The position numbers were made by a program, and so were the translations under genes. From the NCBI RefSeq assembly GCF_022385335.1, contig NZ_CP092431.1, forward strand, positions 1,054,001-1,118,000: a stretch of DNA of 64,000 nt. The letters are read 5' to 3'. The notes under the pieces are model-generated. The model saw only the letters and a list, made by a program, of their open reading frames with translations. It searched no databases and was not told where the DNA came from. Shown in pieces: positions 9,414-18,386 of the stretch; within the stretch, counting starts at the first letter, position 1; each line of letters starts with the position of its first letter. Source of the DNA: Streptomyces deccanensis. Its GTDB lineage: Bacteria > Actinomycetota > Actinomycetes > Streptomycetales > Streptomycetaceae.

Positions 9414-10247
9414 GTGAGTGAGAACCAGAACCTCCTCGCGGAGCAGCGCCGAGCCCTGATCCTCGACGAGGTGCGACGACGGGGCGGGGTCCGGGTCAAC
9501 GAGCTGACGCGCAAACTCGGTGTGTCGGACATGACCGTGCGTCGCGATCTGGACGCGCTGGCCCGTCAGGGCGCGGTGGAGAAGGTGCACGGCGGCGCGG
9601 TGCCGGTGGCCGAGGCGAGCACGCACGAGCCCGGTTTCGAGGCGAAGTCCGGGCTGGAGCTGACCGCCAAGGAGGACATCGCACGCGCGGCGGCCGAGCT
9701 GGTGGCGCCGGGCTCGGCGATCGCGCTGTCGGGCGGTACGACGACGTACGCGCTGGCGCACCGTCTCGTGGACGTGCCGGATCTGACCGTGGTCACCAAC
9801 TCGGTGCGGGTCGCCGACGTCTTCCATGCCGCTCAGCGCACGACGGGCCCCCGGCAGGGTGCGGCGACCGTCGTGCTCACCGGTGGGGTGCGGACGCCGT
9901 CCGACTCGCTGGTGGGGCCGGTGGCCGATCAGGCGATCGCGGCGCTCCACTTCGATGTGCTGTTCCTGGGTGTGCACGGGATATCGGTCGAGGCGGGTCT
10001 GTCGACTCCGAATCTGGCGGAGGCCGAGACGAACCGGCGTCTCGTGCAGTCGGCGCGACGGGTCGTGGTGGTGGCCGACCACACCAAGTGGGGGACGGTG
10101 GGGCTGAGTTCGTTCGCCGCGCTGGAGCAGGTGGACACGTTGGTGACCGACGCGGGGTTGCCCGCGCAGGCGCGAGCCGAGATCTCCGAGCATCTGCGGC
10201 GGTTGGTGGTGGCGGGGGAAGACTTCGACGACGACTCGGACGACTGA
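9414..10247 (+). CDS. DeoR/GlpR-family transcriptional regulator
   Basis: A 277-residue regulator. Residues 6-60 form the DeoR winged helix (RRALILDEVRRRGGVRVNELTRKLGVSDMTVRRDLDALARQGAVEKVHGGA), followed by the DeoRC sugar-phosphate sensing domain with LSGGTTTYALA and TNSVRVADVF motifs and VVVADHTKWG near residue 220. Such proteins usually repress sugar catabolism genes and respond to a phosphorylated sugar. No carbohydrate gene is adjacent, so the regulon cannot be read from context. The GTG start is supported by GGAG seven bases upstream. It ends convergently with the cysteine-synthase-like gene across a strong hairpin. Confidence 0.88.
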   Translation: MSENQNLLAEQRRALILDEVRRRGGVRVNELTRKLGVSDMTVRRDLDALARQGAVEKVHGGAVPVAEASTHEPGFEAKSGLELTAKEDIARAAAELVAPGSAIALSGGTTTYALAHRLVDVPDLTVVTNSVRVADVFHAAQRTTGPRQGAATVVLTGGVRTPSDSLVGPVADQAIAALHFDVLFLGVHGISVEAGLSTPNLAEAETNRRLVQSARRVVVVADHTKWGTVGLSSFAALEQVDTLVTDAGLPAQARAEISEHLRRLVVAGEDFDDDSDD

Positions 10248-10326
10248 GCGTCGTTCTGTGCGGGTCGCCTTTCGGCTGCGGGTCGACGGTGGCTGGTCGC
10301 GCCCACGCGGCGGAGCCGCATATCGA

Positions 10327-10360
10327 CACAGTCCCGCGCCCCTTGCAGGGCGCGGCTGTG
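10327..10360. terminator. Bidirectional hairpin between convergent genes
   Basis: CCGCGCCC and GGGCGCGG pair across a six-base loop; CACAG and CTGTG extend the stem below a two-base bulge. There is no T-run, as is usual in Streptomyces. It sits between the converging DeoR and cysteine-synthase-fold genes. Confidence 0.7.
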
Positions 10361-10381
10361 GCCGGCGGTGAAAGGGCGCCC

Positions 10382-11506
10382 TCAGTCCGTCCACTCGCCC
10401 GTCGTCAGCAGCCTGTCGATCGCCGTCGCGTACGGGGCGATGTCCAGGCCCTGTTCGCTCAGCCACTCGTCCGAGTAGTACTTGTCGAGGTAGCGGTCGC
10501 CCGGGTCGCACAGGAGGGTGACCACGCTGCCCTCGCGGCCCTCGGCGACCATCTCGGCGACGATCTTGAGGGCGCTCCACAGGCCCGTGCCGGTGGAGCC
10601 GCCCGCCTTGCGGCCGATCGCGTTCTCCAGCGCTCGGACGGCGGCGACGCTGGCCGCGTCGGGGACCTTCATCATGCGGTCGACGGCGCCGGGGACGAAG
10701 CTGGGCTCCATGCGGGGGCGGCCGATGCCCTCGATACGGGAGCCGCAGTCGCAGGTGACGTCGGGGTCGCCGGTGGTCCAGCCCTCGAAGAAGCAGGAGT
10801 TCTCCGGGTCGGCGACACAGATGCGGGTGTCGTACTGCATGTAGTGGACGTAGCGGGCGATGGTCGCGGAGGTGCCGCCGGTGCCGGCGGTGGCGACAAT
10901 CCAGGCGGGCTCGGGGAAACGCTCCAGGCGGAGTTGGCGGAAGACCGACTCGGCGATGTTGTTGTTGCCGCGCCAGTCCGTGGCCCGCTCGGCGTAGGTG
11001 AACTGGTCCATGTAGTGGCCGCCGGTCTCCACCGCGAGACGGGCCGACTCCTCGTACATCTTCCGTGAGTCGTCGACGAAGTGGCAGCGGCCGCCGTGGA
11101 ACTCGATCAGCCGGATCTTCTCGGCGCTGGTCGTGCGGGGCATGACGGCGATGAAGGGGACGCCGATCAGTTTGGCGAAGTACGCCTCGGAGACGGCGGT
11201 GGAGCCGCTGGAGGCCTCGATGACGGGGCGGTCCGGCCGGATCCAGCCGTTGCACAGGCCGTAGAGGAAGAGGGAGCGGGCGAGTCGGTGCTTCAGGCTG
11301 CCGGTGGGATGGGTCGACTCGTCCTTGAGATACAGGTCGATCCCCCATCGCTCGGGCAGCGGGAAGCGCAGCAGGTGGGTGTCGGCGGAGCGGTTGGCGT
11401 CCGCCTGGACCTTGCGCACGGCTTCTTTGAGCCAGCCGCGGTACTCGGTGTCGCTGTGATCGACGTCGAGGGTGGCGCCTGGACGGGTGGGGTGGGCGGT
11501 GCTCAC
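10382..11506 (-). CDS. PLP-dependent cysteine synthase-fold enzyme (Cds1-like)
   Basis: A 374-residue fold-type II PLP enzyme. The Schiff-base lysine is K72 in PTGSLKHR, the substrate loop [11 protein letters not shown] follows, and the phosphate-binding glycine loop is [14 protein letters not shown]. Overall length and the [20 protein letters not shown] and [17 protein letters not shown] signatures resemble mycobacterial Cds1 (L-cysteine desulfhydrase) rather than CysK/CysM, so cysteine breakdown to pyruvate, sulfide and ammonia is the likeliest role; this is inference from memory. The GTG at 11506 is preferred because GAGGAG lies six bases upstream; an ATG six codons earlier also fits the frame. 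It is a single gene. Confidence 0.8.
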   Translation of the reverse strand: MSTAHPTRPGATLDVDHSDTEYRGWLKEAVRKVQADANRSADTHLLRFPLPERWGIDLYLKDESTHPTGSLKHRLARSLFLYGLCNGWIRPDRPVIEASSGSTAVSEAYFAKLIGVPFIAVMPRTTSAEKIRLIEFHGGRCHFVDDSRKMYEESARLAVETGGHYMDQFTYAERATDWRGNNNIAESVFRQLRLERFPEPAWIVATAGTGGTSATIARYVHYMQYDTRICVADPENSCFFEGWTTGDPDVTCDCGSRIEGIGRPRMEPSFVPGAVDRMMKVPDAASVAAVRALENAIGRKAGGSTGTGLWSALKIVAEMVAEGREGSVVTLLCDPGDRYLDKYYSDEWLSEQGLDIAPYATAIDRLLTTGEWTD

Positions 11507-11861
11507 GGCGTGCTCCTCACGCATTGCGCCGACGGCGGATCGCGGCGTCGGACGCCCCGATGATAGACACCTTCCGCACGCTTCTCACCTGCATAAACAT
11601 GCCTTTGAGCCCCTCAAAGGGACTCCTGTGGCAAGGATGCGCGGGGCGCATGGGGGGCGCATGCCGCGCATGCGCCGGAACCCCGCCCCCGGTCCTCCGT
11701 GCGCACTGGTGCTCGACGCGGGGGACGTGCAGACTTCACCGCACGGGCCGATTCGACGCCGCCGGGGCCGTCCAGGGGAGGCGACCTCGGGCACACTGGA
11801 TCACGGTCCGCGACGGATCAGACGACAGGGCACAGCCGAAGCGCACTAGGGGGCGGGGTAC
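11507..11861. other. Intergenic region with a 19-bp palindrome
   Basis: This 355-base gap separates the divergent Cds1-like and small hypothetical genes. It contains a short-loop palindrome (see 11602-11620) and a run of GCGCATG-rich sequence near 11640-11675. I see no convincing gene. The low-complexity GC stretch downstream of 11690 gives only chance open frames. Confidence 0.5.
11602..11620. promoter_or_regulatory. Palindrome CCTTTGAG-CCC-CTCAAAGG
   Basis: Two perfect 8-base arms flank three bases. It lies about 95 bases upstream of the Cds1-like start, in an A/T-richer stretch where its promoter is expected, so it may be a regulator site or a transcript hairpin. Which of these it is cannot be decided from sequence. 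Confidence 0.45.
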
Positions 11862-12185
11862 ATGGCCGAGCCGGAGTTCACGGCCACGGGCGTGCGGATC
11901 GGGAAGAGGTTGCGGCAGCTCACCCGGGCGGGGCAGGTCCGGATCGAGGACGGCCGACTGCAGTTGCTCACCAGTTACGGCAGCGAGATCGACAGCGCGC
12001 CGGTCCAGGCGGTGCGGGCCTCGAAGCCCTGGTTCGCCAACGAGGACCGGGCGTTGGCCGATGTCAACGGCACCCGCTACACGCTCACGTTGAACGAGCA
12101 CGACCCCGCTCCGGGCAAGCCCGGTCCGCCGTCCGCGCGCCGGTTCATAGAGGCGGTGCGCAGGGCGGCCGGTCGCAGCGGCTGA
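11862..12185 (+). CDS. Small conserved hypothetical protein
   Basis: A 107-residue protein beginning MAEPEFTATGVRIGKRLRQLTRAGQVRIEDGRLQLLTSYG. I do not recognise a named domain. The first 60 residues alternate short hydrophobic strands and charged turns, and the C-terminal tail is Pro/Arg rich. There is no signal peptide or membrane segment. The ATG is preceded by a GGGGGCGGGG purine stretch. Coding character (strong third-position G/C, coherent charge pattern) supports a real gene. The next gene, 270 bases on, encodes an anti-sigma-like ATPase, but nothing links the two functionally. Confidence 0.65.
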   Translation: MAEPEFTATGVRIGKRLRQLTRAGQVRIEDGRLQLLTSYGSEIDSAPVQAVRASKPWFANEDRALADVNGTRYTLTLNEHDPAPGKPGPPSARRFIEAVRRAAGRSG

Positions 12186-12217
12186 CGAACCGCGAGTTGC
12201 GGGACCGGGCCCCCTGG

Positions 12218-12249
12218 GTCACTCTGGTCTCACGTCACTCTGGGTTTAC
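12218..12249 (+). repeat. 16-bp imperfect tandem repeat
   Basis: GTCACTCTGGTCTCAC is followed directly by GTCACTCTGGGTTTAC (13 of 16 identical), about 210 bases before the ATPase start. It may be a regulator site in that gene's upstream region. Confidence 0.35.
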
Positions 12250-12458
12250 CGGCGATCACGCTGCGAACCAGCCCGCCGGCCACGTCAGCGGGCGGCGGTC
12301 GCCGACAGCCACCCCACGAGCAGGCGGCGGCTCCGGCCTCCGCCCACAGGCGGCAGTCGTAGGCGGCCGCACCACAGCAGGCGGCGTTTTTCGCCCAGCC
12401 ACCTCGCTGGATCCGTACTCCGATCTTCTTCCGGACTCAACTTCGGGGAGTCGCAGCC

Positions 12459-12992
12459 GTGATCAGCCAGCAAAGCAGGCACTGCACGGTGGAGCTCCAA
12501 GCCCTGCCGTCGCGGATCGGCCAGGTCCGCAGAATCGTATCTGCGCAATTGCGCTACTGGCATCTGGATCCGTTGATAGAGCGGGCCGCGCTCGGGGTGA
12601 CCGAGCTGCTGTCCAACGTCCACCGGCACGCCGAACCGGACAAGATGTGCACCGTGGAGATGGAGTTGCTCCTCGGCCGGCTCACGGTCTCGGTGCACGA
12701 CCACGACCCCCGTCTCCCGGTCGTCCAGGACGCGGATCCGTTCGCCACCTGCGGCCGAGGGCTCGCGATGGTCGCCGCCGTGAGCGAGAGCTGGGGTGTG
12801 CGTCCGCACGGCGAGACGGGGAAGGTCGTCTGGTTCACCCTGCCCGCCTCCACGGCCGCGGTGCCGAAGATCTCGCCGTACGACACCGGCCTGACGCTCG
12901 ATGCCGCACAGCCGTACGACACCGGACGCAGGCCCGCCGCGCGCGGGCGCAGGTCCGAACACGCTCCCGCCCGGTCGGCCGTCGCAGGCTGA
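12459..12992 (+). CDS. Anti-sigma-factor-like ATP-binding protein (HATPase_c_2)
   Basis: A 177-residue single-domain GHKL ATPase of the RsbW/SpoIIAB-like type abundant in Streptomyces. The N-box is ELLSNVHRHAE near residues 48-58 and the G-box is GRGLAMVAAVSESWGV near 99-114. The C-terminal 50 residues are Pro/Arg-rich and poorly ordered. RsbW-like proteins hold sigma factors or phosphorylate anti-anti-sigma partners, but no sigma factor, STAS protein or PP2C phosphatase lies beside it, so the partner is unknown. The GTG start has GGGGAG nine bases upstream. It converges with the KARI gene. Confidence 0.85.
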   Translation: MISQQSRHCTVELQALPSRIGQVRRIVSAQLRYWHLDPLIERAALGVTELLSNVHRHAEPDKMCTVEMELLLGRLTVSVHDHDPRLPVVQDADPFATCGRGLAMVAAVSESWGVRPHGETGKVVWFTLPASTAAVPKISPYDTGLTLDAAQPYDTGRRPAARGRRSEHAPARSAVAG

Positions 12993-13052
12993 CCGGGCGG
13001 TGACCCTCTTGTGGGCGGTCGCCGGGCCCGTGTCCGGCGACCGCCTCCGGGG

Positions 13053-14510
13053 TCAGACCACCGAGATGTCCACCGACGGCCGGAGCTTCGCCGCCGCTGC
13101 CAGCGCCTCGTGCACGGGGTGGGCGGTGAAGGACGCCAACAGGGCCCGGTCGGCGGGGTGTTCGGCGGCGGGGTAGGCGATCTGCTCGTAGGCGGCCTGG
13201 AAGCGGGGGCCCCAGCGGCGGGCGCCGAGGCGGGCCGTGCGGGAGCAGTTGTCGACCATGTACGCGACGTCCCGCGCGTGCATGTAGGGCAGCAGGGAGT
13301 CCACGGCCTCGATGACGGACTCGTTGACGATCTCCGACCAGGGGTGGCCGCGCTCGACGAACTCGTCGATCTGCGCGGTCATGGTGGCGACGAAGACACC
13401 TGCGGCGAACGGGTCGACGGGGATGTCGCGTTCGCCCCGGCGGGCGTGCGCCCGGGCGCTCACCGACCACATCGGCGATCCACCGATCTCGCTCATCGGG
13501 CGGGCGCCGAGCCGGCGTTCGGCCAGGACGACGCCGCGCAGTTCGGTGCCGTCGGCGACCTCGTCGTAGATCTCCGTGACGATCTCACGGGCGGGCCCGT
13601 AGGTGGCCGTGTAGGCGCGGTCGAAGACGTCGCGGCCGGTCGCGTCGAGGCCGTCGCGGACCGCGCGGAGTCCGGCGCGGGAGACGGTGCGGGCGATCGG
13701 GCCCGTGATGGTCTCGCACGAACGCTCGTACGCGGTCACCTCGTCGGCACCGGCGAGCCGGTGACGGGTGTAGAGGCTCTCGACGATGCCGTGGACGGCG
13801 CCGAGCAGGATCGCGCGCTCGCCGACGATGTCGGAGAGGTACTCGCTCTCCAGGGTGGTGCGGAAGGTGTACGGGGAGCCGAGGGCGACCGACCAGGCGA
13901 GGGCGCGGTCGGTCGCGCGGCCGTCGGGGTCGGCGTGGACGGCGTAACTGCTGTTGATCCCGGCGCCGTTGATCTCCGCGCCCTGCTCGTAGAGGCGACG
14001 GACCGAGTCGCCCATCCCCTTCGGGTAGACGGCGATGACGCCGTGGCCGGGTGGGAAGTCGCCGCCGGTGGCCCGGAGGTGGCCGAGGAGGAATCCGTGG
14101 GAGAGGCCGATGGTGGCGCCGGGCTTCAGGGCGGCGAAGATCTCCCGGTGATGGGCGGCGAGAGCGGCGTCGGCGATCAGGAGGATGACGAGGTCGCTCT
14201 CGGCGGTGACGGCGAGCCAGTCGCCGAGGGTGCCGTCCGCCTCGGTGAAACCGTGGGCGCGGGCGTCGGCGGCCGAGGCGGAGCCGGGGCGCAGTCCGAC
14301 GGCGACGGTGATGTCGGTGCCGGCGAGGGAGTCGCGCAGGTTGCGGGCCTGGGCCCGGCCCTGCGGTCCCCAGCCCACGACCCCGATGCGCCGGACACCG
14401 GCGAAGGCCTCGGGCAGCAGCGGGAACAGATGGCGGCCGCCGCGCAGGATCGTCTCGGTGCCGCCGGGCACGTCCATGGTTTCGAGGGCGAAGACAGTGG
14501 AGGTGGTCAT
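13053..14510 (-). CDS. ilvC: Plant-type (class II) ketol-acid reductoisomerase
   Basis: A 485-residue class II KARI, which converts acetolactate or acetohydroxybutyrate to the dihydroxy acid in valine/isoleucine synthesis using NADPH and magnesium. The Rossmann motif GWGPQG is at 46-51 and the NADPH-phosphate contacts are in GLRPGSAS (R74, S77, S79). Active-site residues matching the spinach enzyme are all present: D227 and E231 (LSDIVGERAILLG), E397 and E401 (NESVIEAVDS), and S423 (DNCSRTAR). Stretches such as SHGFLLGHL, INGAGIN and LRPSVDISV are close to chloroplast KARI rather than the usual short actinobacterial IlvC. The ATG at 14510 is favoured. It is divergent from an IlvY-like regulator with an IlvY-style site between. 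Confidence 0.88.
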   Translation of the reverse strand: MTTSTVFALETMDVPGGTETILRGGRHLFPLLPEAFAGVRRIGVVGWGPQGRAQARNLRDSLAGTDITVAVGLRPGSASAADARAHGFTEADGTLGDWLAVTAESDLVILLIADAALAAHHREIFAALKPGATIGLSHGFLLGHLRATGGDFPPGHGVIAVYPKGMGDSVRRLYEQGAEINGAGINSSYAVHADPDGRATDRALAWSVALGSPYTFRTTLESEYLSDIVGERAILLGAVHGIVESLYTRHRLAGADEVTAYERSCETITGPIARTVSRAGLRAVRDGLDATGRDVFDRAYTATYGPAREIVTEIYDEVADGTELRGVVLAERRLGARPMSEIGGSPMWSVSARAHARRGERDIPVDPFAAGVFVATMTAQIDEFVERGHPWSEIVNESVIEAVDSLLPYMHARDVAYMVDNCSRTARLGARRWGPRFQAAYEQIAYPAAEHPADRALLASFTAHPVHEALAAAAKLRPSVDISVV

Positions 14511-14536
14511 GGTGGAGTTGTAGGGTCCCGGCGAGC

Positions 14537-14553
14537 GTTGCGACAAGCGCAAC
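14537..14553. promoter_or_regulatory. IlvY-like LysR operator (T-N11-A)
   Basis: GTTGCGACAAGCGCAAC is an inverted repeat (GTTGCG/CGCAAC, five-base spacer) with T-N11-A geometry. It is centred in the 80-base gap between ilvC and the LysR gene. E. coli IlvY sites also use TTGC/GCAA half-sites. A further half-site GTTGCG lies at 14568-14573, 31 bases from the first, as expected for two-site LysR binding. Confidence 0.65.
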
Positions 14554-14590
14554 CTGTGCAGCGGAGTGTTGCGGAAAACGAAAGGCACAG

Positions 14591-15472
14591 GTGGGCTGGG
14601 TGCGGGACGATCATCGCGAGCTTCGGCTCTTCCTCCATCTGGCCGGGACGCTGAACTTCGGCCGGACCAGCCTCGACTGCCACGTCAGCCCGGCGACGCT
14701 GACCCGGACCGTGCAGCGGCTGGAGTCCGACCTCGGGCACCGGCTCTTCGACCAGGGGCCGAGGGGAGTCTCGTTGACGGCCGAAGGGCATCGCTTTCGC
14801 GAATACGCCGCCCAGGCACTGGAGTTGTGGCGGGCCTACCGGGAGGAACATCCGGACCCGGCCGAACTCACCGGACGGCTGGCCGTGTTCGCGACGGTGA
14901 CCGCCTGTCAGGCGCTGCTGCCGGACCTGCTGGTGCCGTTCCGTGCGGCGCATCCCCAGGTCCGGATGGACCTGCGCACCGGCGACGCGGCGGCCGCGCT
15001 GGCCCGGCTGGACGAGGGCGAGGTGGACGTGGCGGTCGCGGGCATCCCCGCGCGGCTGCCGGAGCCGCTGGTGAGCCGGACCGTCGCGACCACGGACCTG
15101 GTGTTCGTCACCGCGCACGACCGCCCCGACCCCGGTCTCGGCGGCCCGTTCGTACTCCCCCACCGAGGTCCGGTCCGCGACGCTGCGGACCGGTGGTTCC
15201 GCGCCCGTGGCGCCGCGCCCGACCTGGCGGCCGAACCGGAGGGCCACGAGGCGCTGTTGACCCTGGTCGCGCTGGGCTGCGGTACCGGCGTGGTCCCCCG
15301 GCTGGTGCTCGAGCACAGTGCCGTGCGCGACCGGCTCACCGAGATCCCCACGGATCCGCCTCCCCGGCCGTTCCCGATCGGGCTGTGCGTACGGCGGTCC
15401 GATCTGCGCCGGCCACAGGTGGCCGCGCTGTGGAGCCTCACCGCCGAGTTCACCCGCCGATCACCTGGATGA
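14591..15472 (+). CDS. ilvY: LysR-family regulator, IlvY-like
   Basis: A 293-residue LysR protein. The N-terminal winged helix (residues 8-68) contains LRLFLHLAGTLNFGRTSLDCHVSPATLTRTVQRLE, close to E. coli IlvY (LKTFLHLAESRHFGRS...HVSPSTLSRQIQRLE). The effector domain keeps IlvY-like stretches: RMDLRTGDAAAALARLDEGEVDVAVAGIP, GPVRDAADRWFR, and GHEALLTLVALGCGTGVVPRLVLEHS. IlvY activates ilvC when acetolactate or acetohydroxybutyrate binds. Here it sits divergently from a class II KARI with a matching operator, the same arrangement as in enterobacteria. The start is a GTG at 14591 with AAAGG upstream; another GTG is three codons later. Confidence 0.85.
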   Translation: MGWVRDDHRELRLFLHLAGTLNFGRTSLDCHVSPATLTRTVQRLESDLGHRLFDQGPRGVSLTAEGHRFREYAAQALELWRAYREEHPDPAELTGRLAVFATVTACQALLPDLLVPFRAAHPQVRMDLRTGDAAAALARLDEGEVDVAVAGIPARLPEPLVSRTVATTDLVFVTAHDRPDPGLGGPFVLPHRGPVRDAADRWFRARGAAPDLAAEPEGHEALLTLVALGCGTGVVPRLVLEHSAVRDRLTEIPTDPPPRPFPIGLCVRRSDLRRPQVAALWSLTAEFTRRSPG

Positions 15473-15670
15473 CGACTCCCGTACCCGTAAAAGCAATTCC
15501 CTCTTTCCGTTCTCCGACGGCATTCGGAATTATCACTTTCACTTTTCACCGGCGGCACAACCTTCAACGACCCGCGAGCCTCTAATTCGGCGAACCGAAA
15601 CGGGGGTCCGAAGAAAAATGAAGTGGGTAGTCCAACGGAACTCGGTGTGCCGAGCGGACAGGAACAGGGC

Positions 15671-18364
15671 GTGAATCCGACAACCCGTTCCGTGGCGCGG
15701 ATCCGGCCCCAGGGAAAAGCCGCGCTGCTCGCCGCCGCGTTCACCGTCGCCGTGCTCTGCGCCGGCGACGTCGTGGCCCGCAGCTTTCCCTTCGGCCCGC
15801 GCACGCGGAGCGTCAACGACCTCGGCAACCAGTACGTGCCGTTCCACGCGCACCTGTGGGACCTGCTGCACGGCAGGGCGGACGGCGGGCTGTACGTCAA
15901 CTGGCAGTCGGGCTTCGGCTCCAGCTTCCTGCCCGACCTCGGCACGTACCTGAGCAGTCCCTTCGCCCCGCTCGTGGCGGTGTTCCCGCGCGACGAGATC
16001 GACCTCGCGGTGTACGTGGTCACCCTGGTCAAGGTGGCGTCGGCCGCCGCCGCGATGGCCTGGCTGCTGCTCGCCCTGCGTCCGGGCCGCTGGTGGGCGG
16101 CGGGGCTGCTCGGCTCGTCGTACGCCCTGTGCGGCTGGACCCTGGCGGACGCGGTCTACAACCCCATGTGGCTCGACGGTCTGGTCTTCCTGCCGCTGCT
16201 CTGCCTGGTAGGCGAGTGGGCGCGTCGGGGACGGCGGCCGTTCCTCGGTGTGCTGATCGTGGCCCTCGCCTGGACCGCCAACTTCTACACCGCGTACATG
16301 GCCACGCTCGCCGCCGGCCTGGTGCTGCTGCTCCGGCTGTGGCTCGGCGACCTCACACGCCGGCAGCGCCTCTGGGCCGCCGGGCGGGCGGCCCTGATCA
16401 CGGTCCTCGGCATGGGTCTGGCCGCGCCCCTGGTGACCGTCGTCTACTTCGGCACCCGGCACGCCTATCCGGGCCGGGTACGGCAGTTCGTGCCCGTCCC
16501 CGCCGAGGACCTGCTGGCGCGGCTGCTGCCGGGGACGTACAGCTACGGGACTCCCGCCGTTTTCGTGGGCACCGCCGCGCTGCTGCTTGCGCTCGCCCTG
16601 CCGTTCCACAGGGCGGTCCCGTGGCGCCCGCGCGCCGGGTGGACGCTGCTGGTCGTGGCGGTGGCCCTGTCGATGCAGTGGGGGCCGACGCATCTGCTCT
16701 GGCACGCCTTCGCCACCCCGCAGGGCAGCTCGTACCGTCAGGCCTTCGTGCTCTGCGCGCTGCTGGTGATCGCCGCCTGGCACACCCTGTCGTACGGCGT
16801 TCCCGGCCCCCGCGCGCTGGGCACGGCGGGTGCGCTGCTCGCGCTGGTGATCGTGGTCGCGGGCGGCAGTGAGCGGACCACCCGCGCCTTCACCCTCCCG
16901 CTCGCCCTGCTCGCCGCCGTCGGCGCGCTCGGCGGGCTGGTCCTGCTCGGGCTGAAGCGGAGGAACGGCAGGCCGCTCGCCGCCCTCGCCGTGGCGCTGC
17001 TCGTGTGCACGCAGTTCGGCGAGGCCGTCGTCACCGCCGCCGCCGACACCCGGCTGCGGCTCGGGCACATGGACGACTACGCACCCTGGGGTGCCCGGCA
17101 GCGGGACCAGGCGGCGGCGATCGCGGGGGCCGACGGCTGGCCCCGGTACCGGACGGACCCGGGCCGGGAGCAGACCGTCGGCAACGACCCGCTGCTGGTG
17201 GGCGGGCAGGGCGCCCAGTACTACAGCAGCCTCACCTCGGACGTGCTCAGCAGGACCCTCACCGCCCTCGGGGGCGGCTGGACCTCGCGCGGCCGCAATG
17301 TGCAGAGCCTGGACAACGCCGTCACGGACGCGATCTTCTCCGTCGGCGCCCGGGTGCACTCACCGCCGGACCCGCACCAGAACTGGTTCCCGCAGAACGG
17401 CAGCGGAGTGGGCGTGACCCGGCAGGACGTACCGCCGCTGGTCACGGTGCGGCCGCACACCGACCGCGCCGACGGACCCACGGATCTCTCGGGTCTCGGT
17501 CCTTCGCCGTACCGCAACCAGGAACTGCTGCTGGGCGCGCGGGTGTACACCGTGCCCGGATTCACCGTGCGCACCGCCGCCGGGAAGCCGCCGTCGCCGA
17601 GCGACGACGGGCGGCCGGGGGTGCGGGTGGGCGCGCTGCCCTACGCGAGCGCGCCGAAGAAGCCGACGATCACGGGCAGGTGTCCGGCCGGGTCCGAGCT
17701 GTATCTGTGGGCGCCGCATCTGTCGGGCACCGCGCGGCTCGCCGACGGCGCCGCCTCCGGGGCCGGGCCCGGTGGAGAGCCGACCGGGCGGTTCCGGTCG
17801 GACCAGCCCGTCACCAAGATCGCCCCGATGCAGCGGCTGGGCACGGTCGGGGAGTCCGGCCGGTTCCGGGTCAAGCTGTCGCCGAACCGGACGAGCCTGG
17901 TCCCCGACGGGGCGATCGGCTGCCTGGACACCGGGCGGCTGCGCGCCGCCGTGGCGGAACTGAAGGCCACCGGCGCCACGAGCGTGAGCGTCGAGGACGG
18001 CACCGTCCGGGCCCAACTGCCCGCCCACAGCACGGGGATCGCGGTCGTCGCGGCACCCCGGATCTCCGGCTGGCGCTGTGCCGCCGGCAACGCGCCCGCC
18101 CTGCCCGCCAAGAGCCACTACGGCCTGATCGCGGTGCCGCTGTACGGTTCGGCGAGCAGCGTGACCTGCACGTTCCATCCGCCCGGACTGCGCCTGGGCA
18201 CGGCCGTCGGGGCGCTCTCGCTCACCGCCGTCCTCGTGATGGCGGCGGCCGACCTGCTCCGCCGCCGCCGGCTACGGGACGGGCCCGTCCCCGTGGCGCC
18301 CGCCACCGACCGCTCCACGCCCGACGACCCGACCGTACGCGAGCGCGTGACCACCGCTCGGTGA
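15671..18364 (+). CDS. YfhO-family membrane glycosyltransferase (GT-C type)
   Basis: An 897-residue protein with about a dozen transmembrane helices in the first 460 residues, a large external domain (about 490-820) and a last helix near 830-850. The early external loop has SVNDLGNQYVPFHAHLWDLL and GFGSSFLPDLGTYLSSPF, the DxGxQ-type acidic motif region of YfhO proteins. In B. subtilis and Listeria, YfhO-type GT-C enzymes transfer a sugar from a polyprenyl-phosphate carrier onto lipoteichoic acid outside the cell. The next two genes supply the carrier-charging and flipping functions. The GTG at 15671 follows AGGA at suitable spacing; an earlier in-frame GTG at 15623 has none. The target polymer in Streptomyces is unknown. 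Confidence 0.82.
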   Translation: MNPTTRSVARIRPQGKAALLAAAFTVAVLCAGDVVARSFPFGPRTRSVNDLGNQYVPFHAHLWDLLHGRADGGLYVNWQSGFGSSFLPDLGTYLSSPFAPLVAVFPRDEIDLAVYVVTLVKVASAAAAMAWLLLALRPGRWWAAGLLGSSYALCGWTLADAVYNPMWLDGLVFLPLLCLVGEWARRGRRPFLGVLIVALAWTANFYTAYMATLAAGLVLLLRLWLGDLTRRQRLWAAGRAALITVLGMGLAAPLVTVVYFGTRHAYPGRVRQFVPVPAEDLLARLLPGTYSYGTPAVFVGTAALLLALALPFHRAVPWRPRAGWTLLVVAVALSMQWGPTHLLWHAFATPQGSSYRQAFVLCALLVIAAWHTLSYGVPGPRALGTAGALLALVIVVAGGSERTTRAFTLPLALLAAVGALGGLVLLGLKRRNGRPLAALAVALLVCTQFGEAVVTAAADTRLRLGHMDDYAPWGARQRDQAAAIAGADGWPRYRTDPGREQTVGNDPLLVGGQGAQYYSSLTSDVLSRTLTALGGGWTSRGRNVQSLDNAVTDAIFSVGARVHSPPDPHQNWFPQNGSGVGVTRQDVPPLVTVRPHTDRADGPTDLSGLGPSPYRNQELLLGARVYTVPGFTVRTAAGKPPSPSDDGRPGVRVGALPYASAPKKPTITGRCPAGSELYLWAPHLSGTARLADGAASGAGPGGEPTGRFRSDQPVTKIAPMQRLGTVGESGRFRVKLSPNRTSLVPDGAIGCLDTGRLRAAVAELKATGATSVSVEDGTVRAQLPAHSTGIAVVAAPRISGWRCAAGNAPALPAKSHYGLIAVPLYGSASSVTCTFHPPGLRLGTAVGALSLTAVLVMAAADLLRRRRLRDGPVPVAPATDRSTPDDPTVRERVTTAR

Positions 18365-18386
18365 ACCGCACCCCTGGGGGAGTTCC

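Noticed and set aside
13011..14654. A 547-codon plus-strand frame
   Set aside because: It is antisense to the plant-type KARI, whose catalytic residues are all present on the minus strand.
15539..17359. A 606-codon minus-strand frame
   Set aside because: It is antisense to the YfhO gene with low-complexity Gln/Arg/Gly composition; the plus-strand protein has clear membrane helices.
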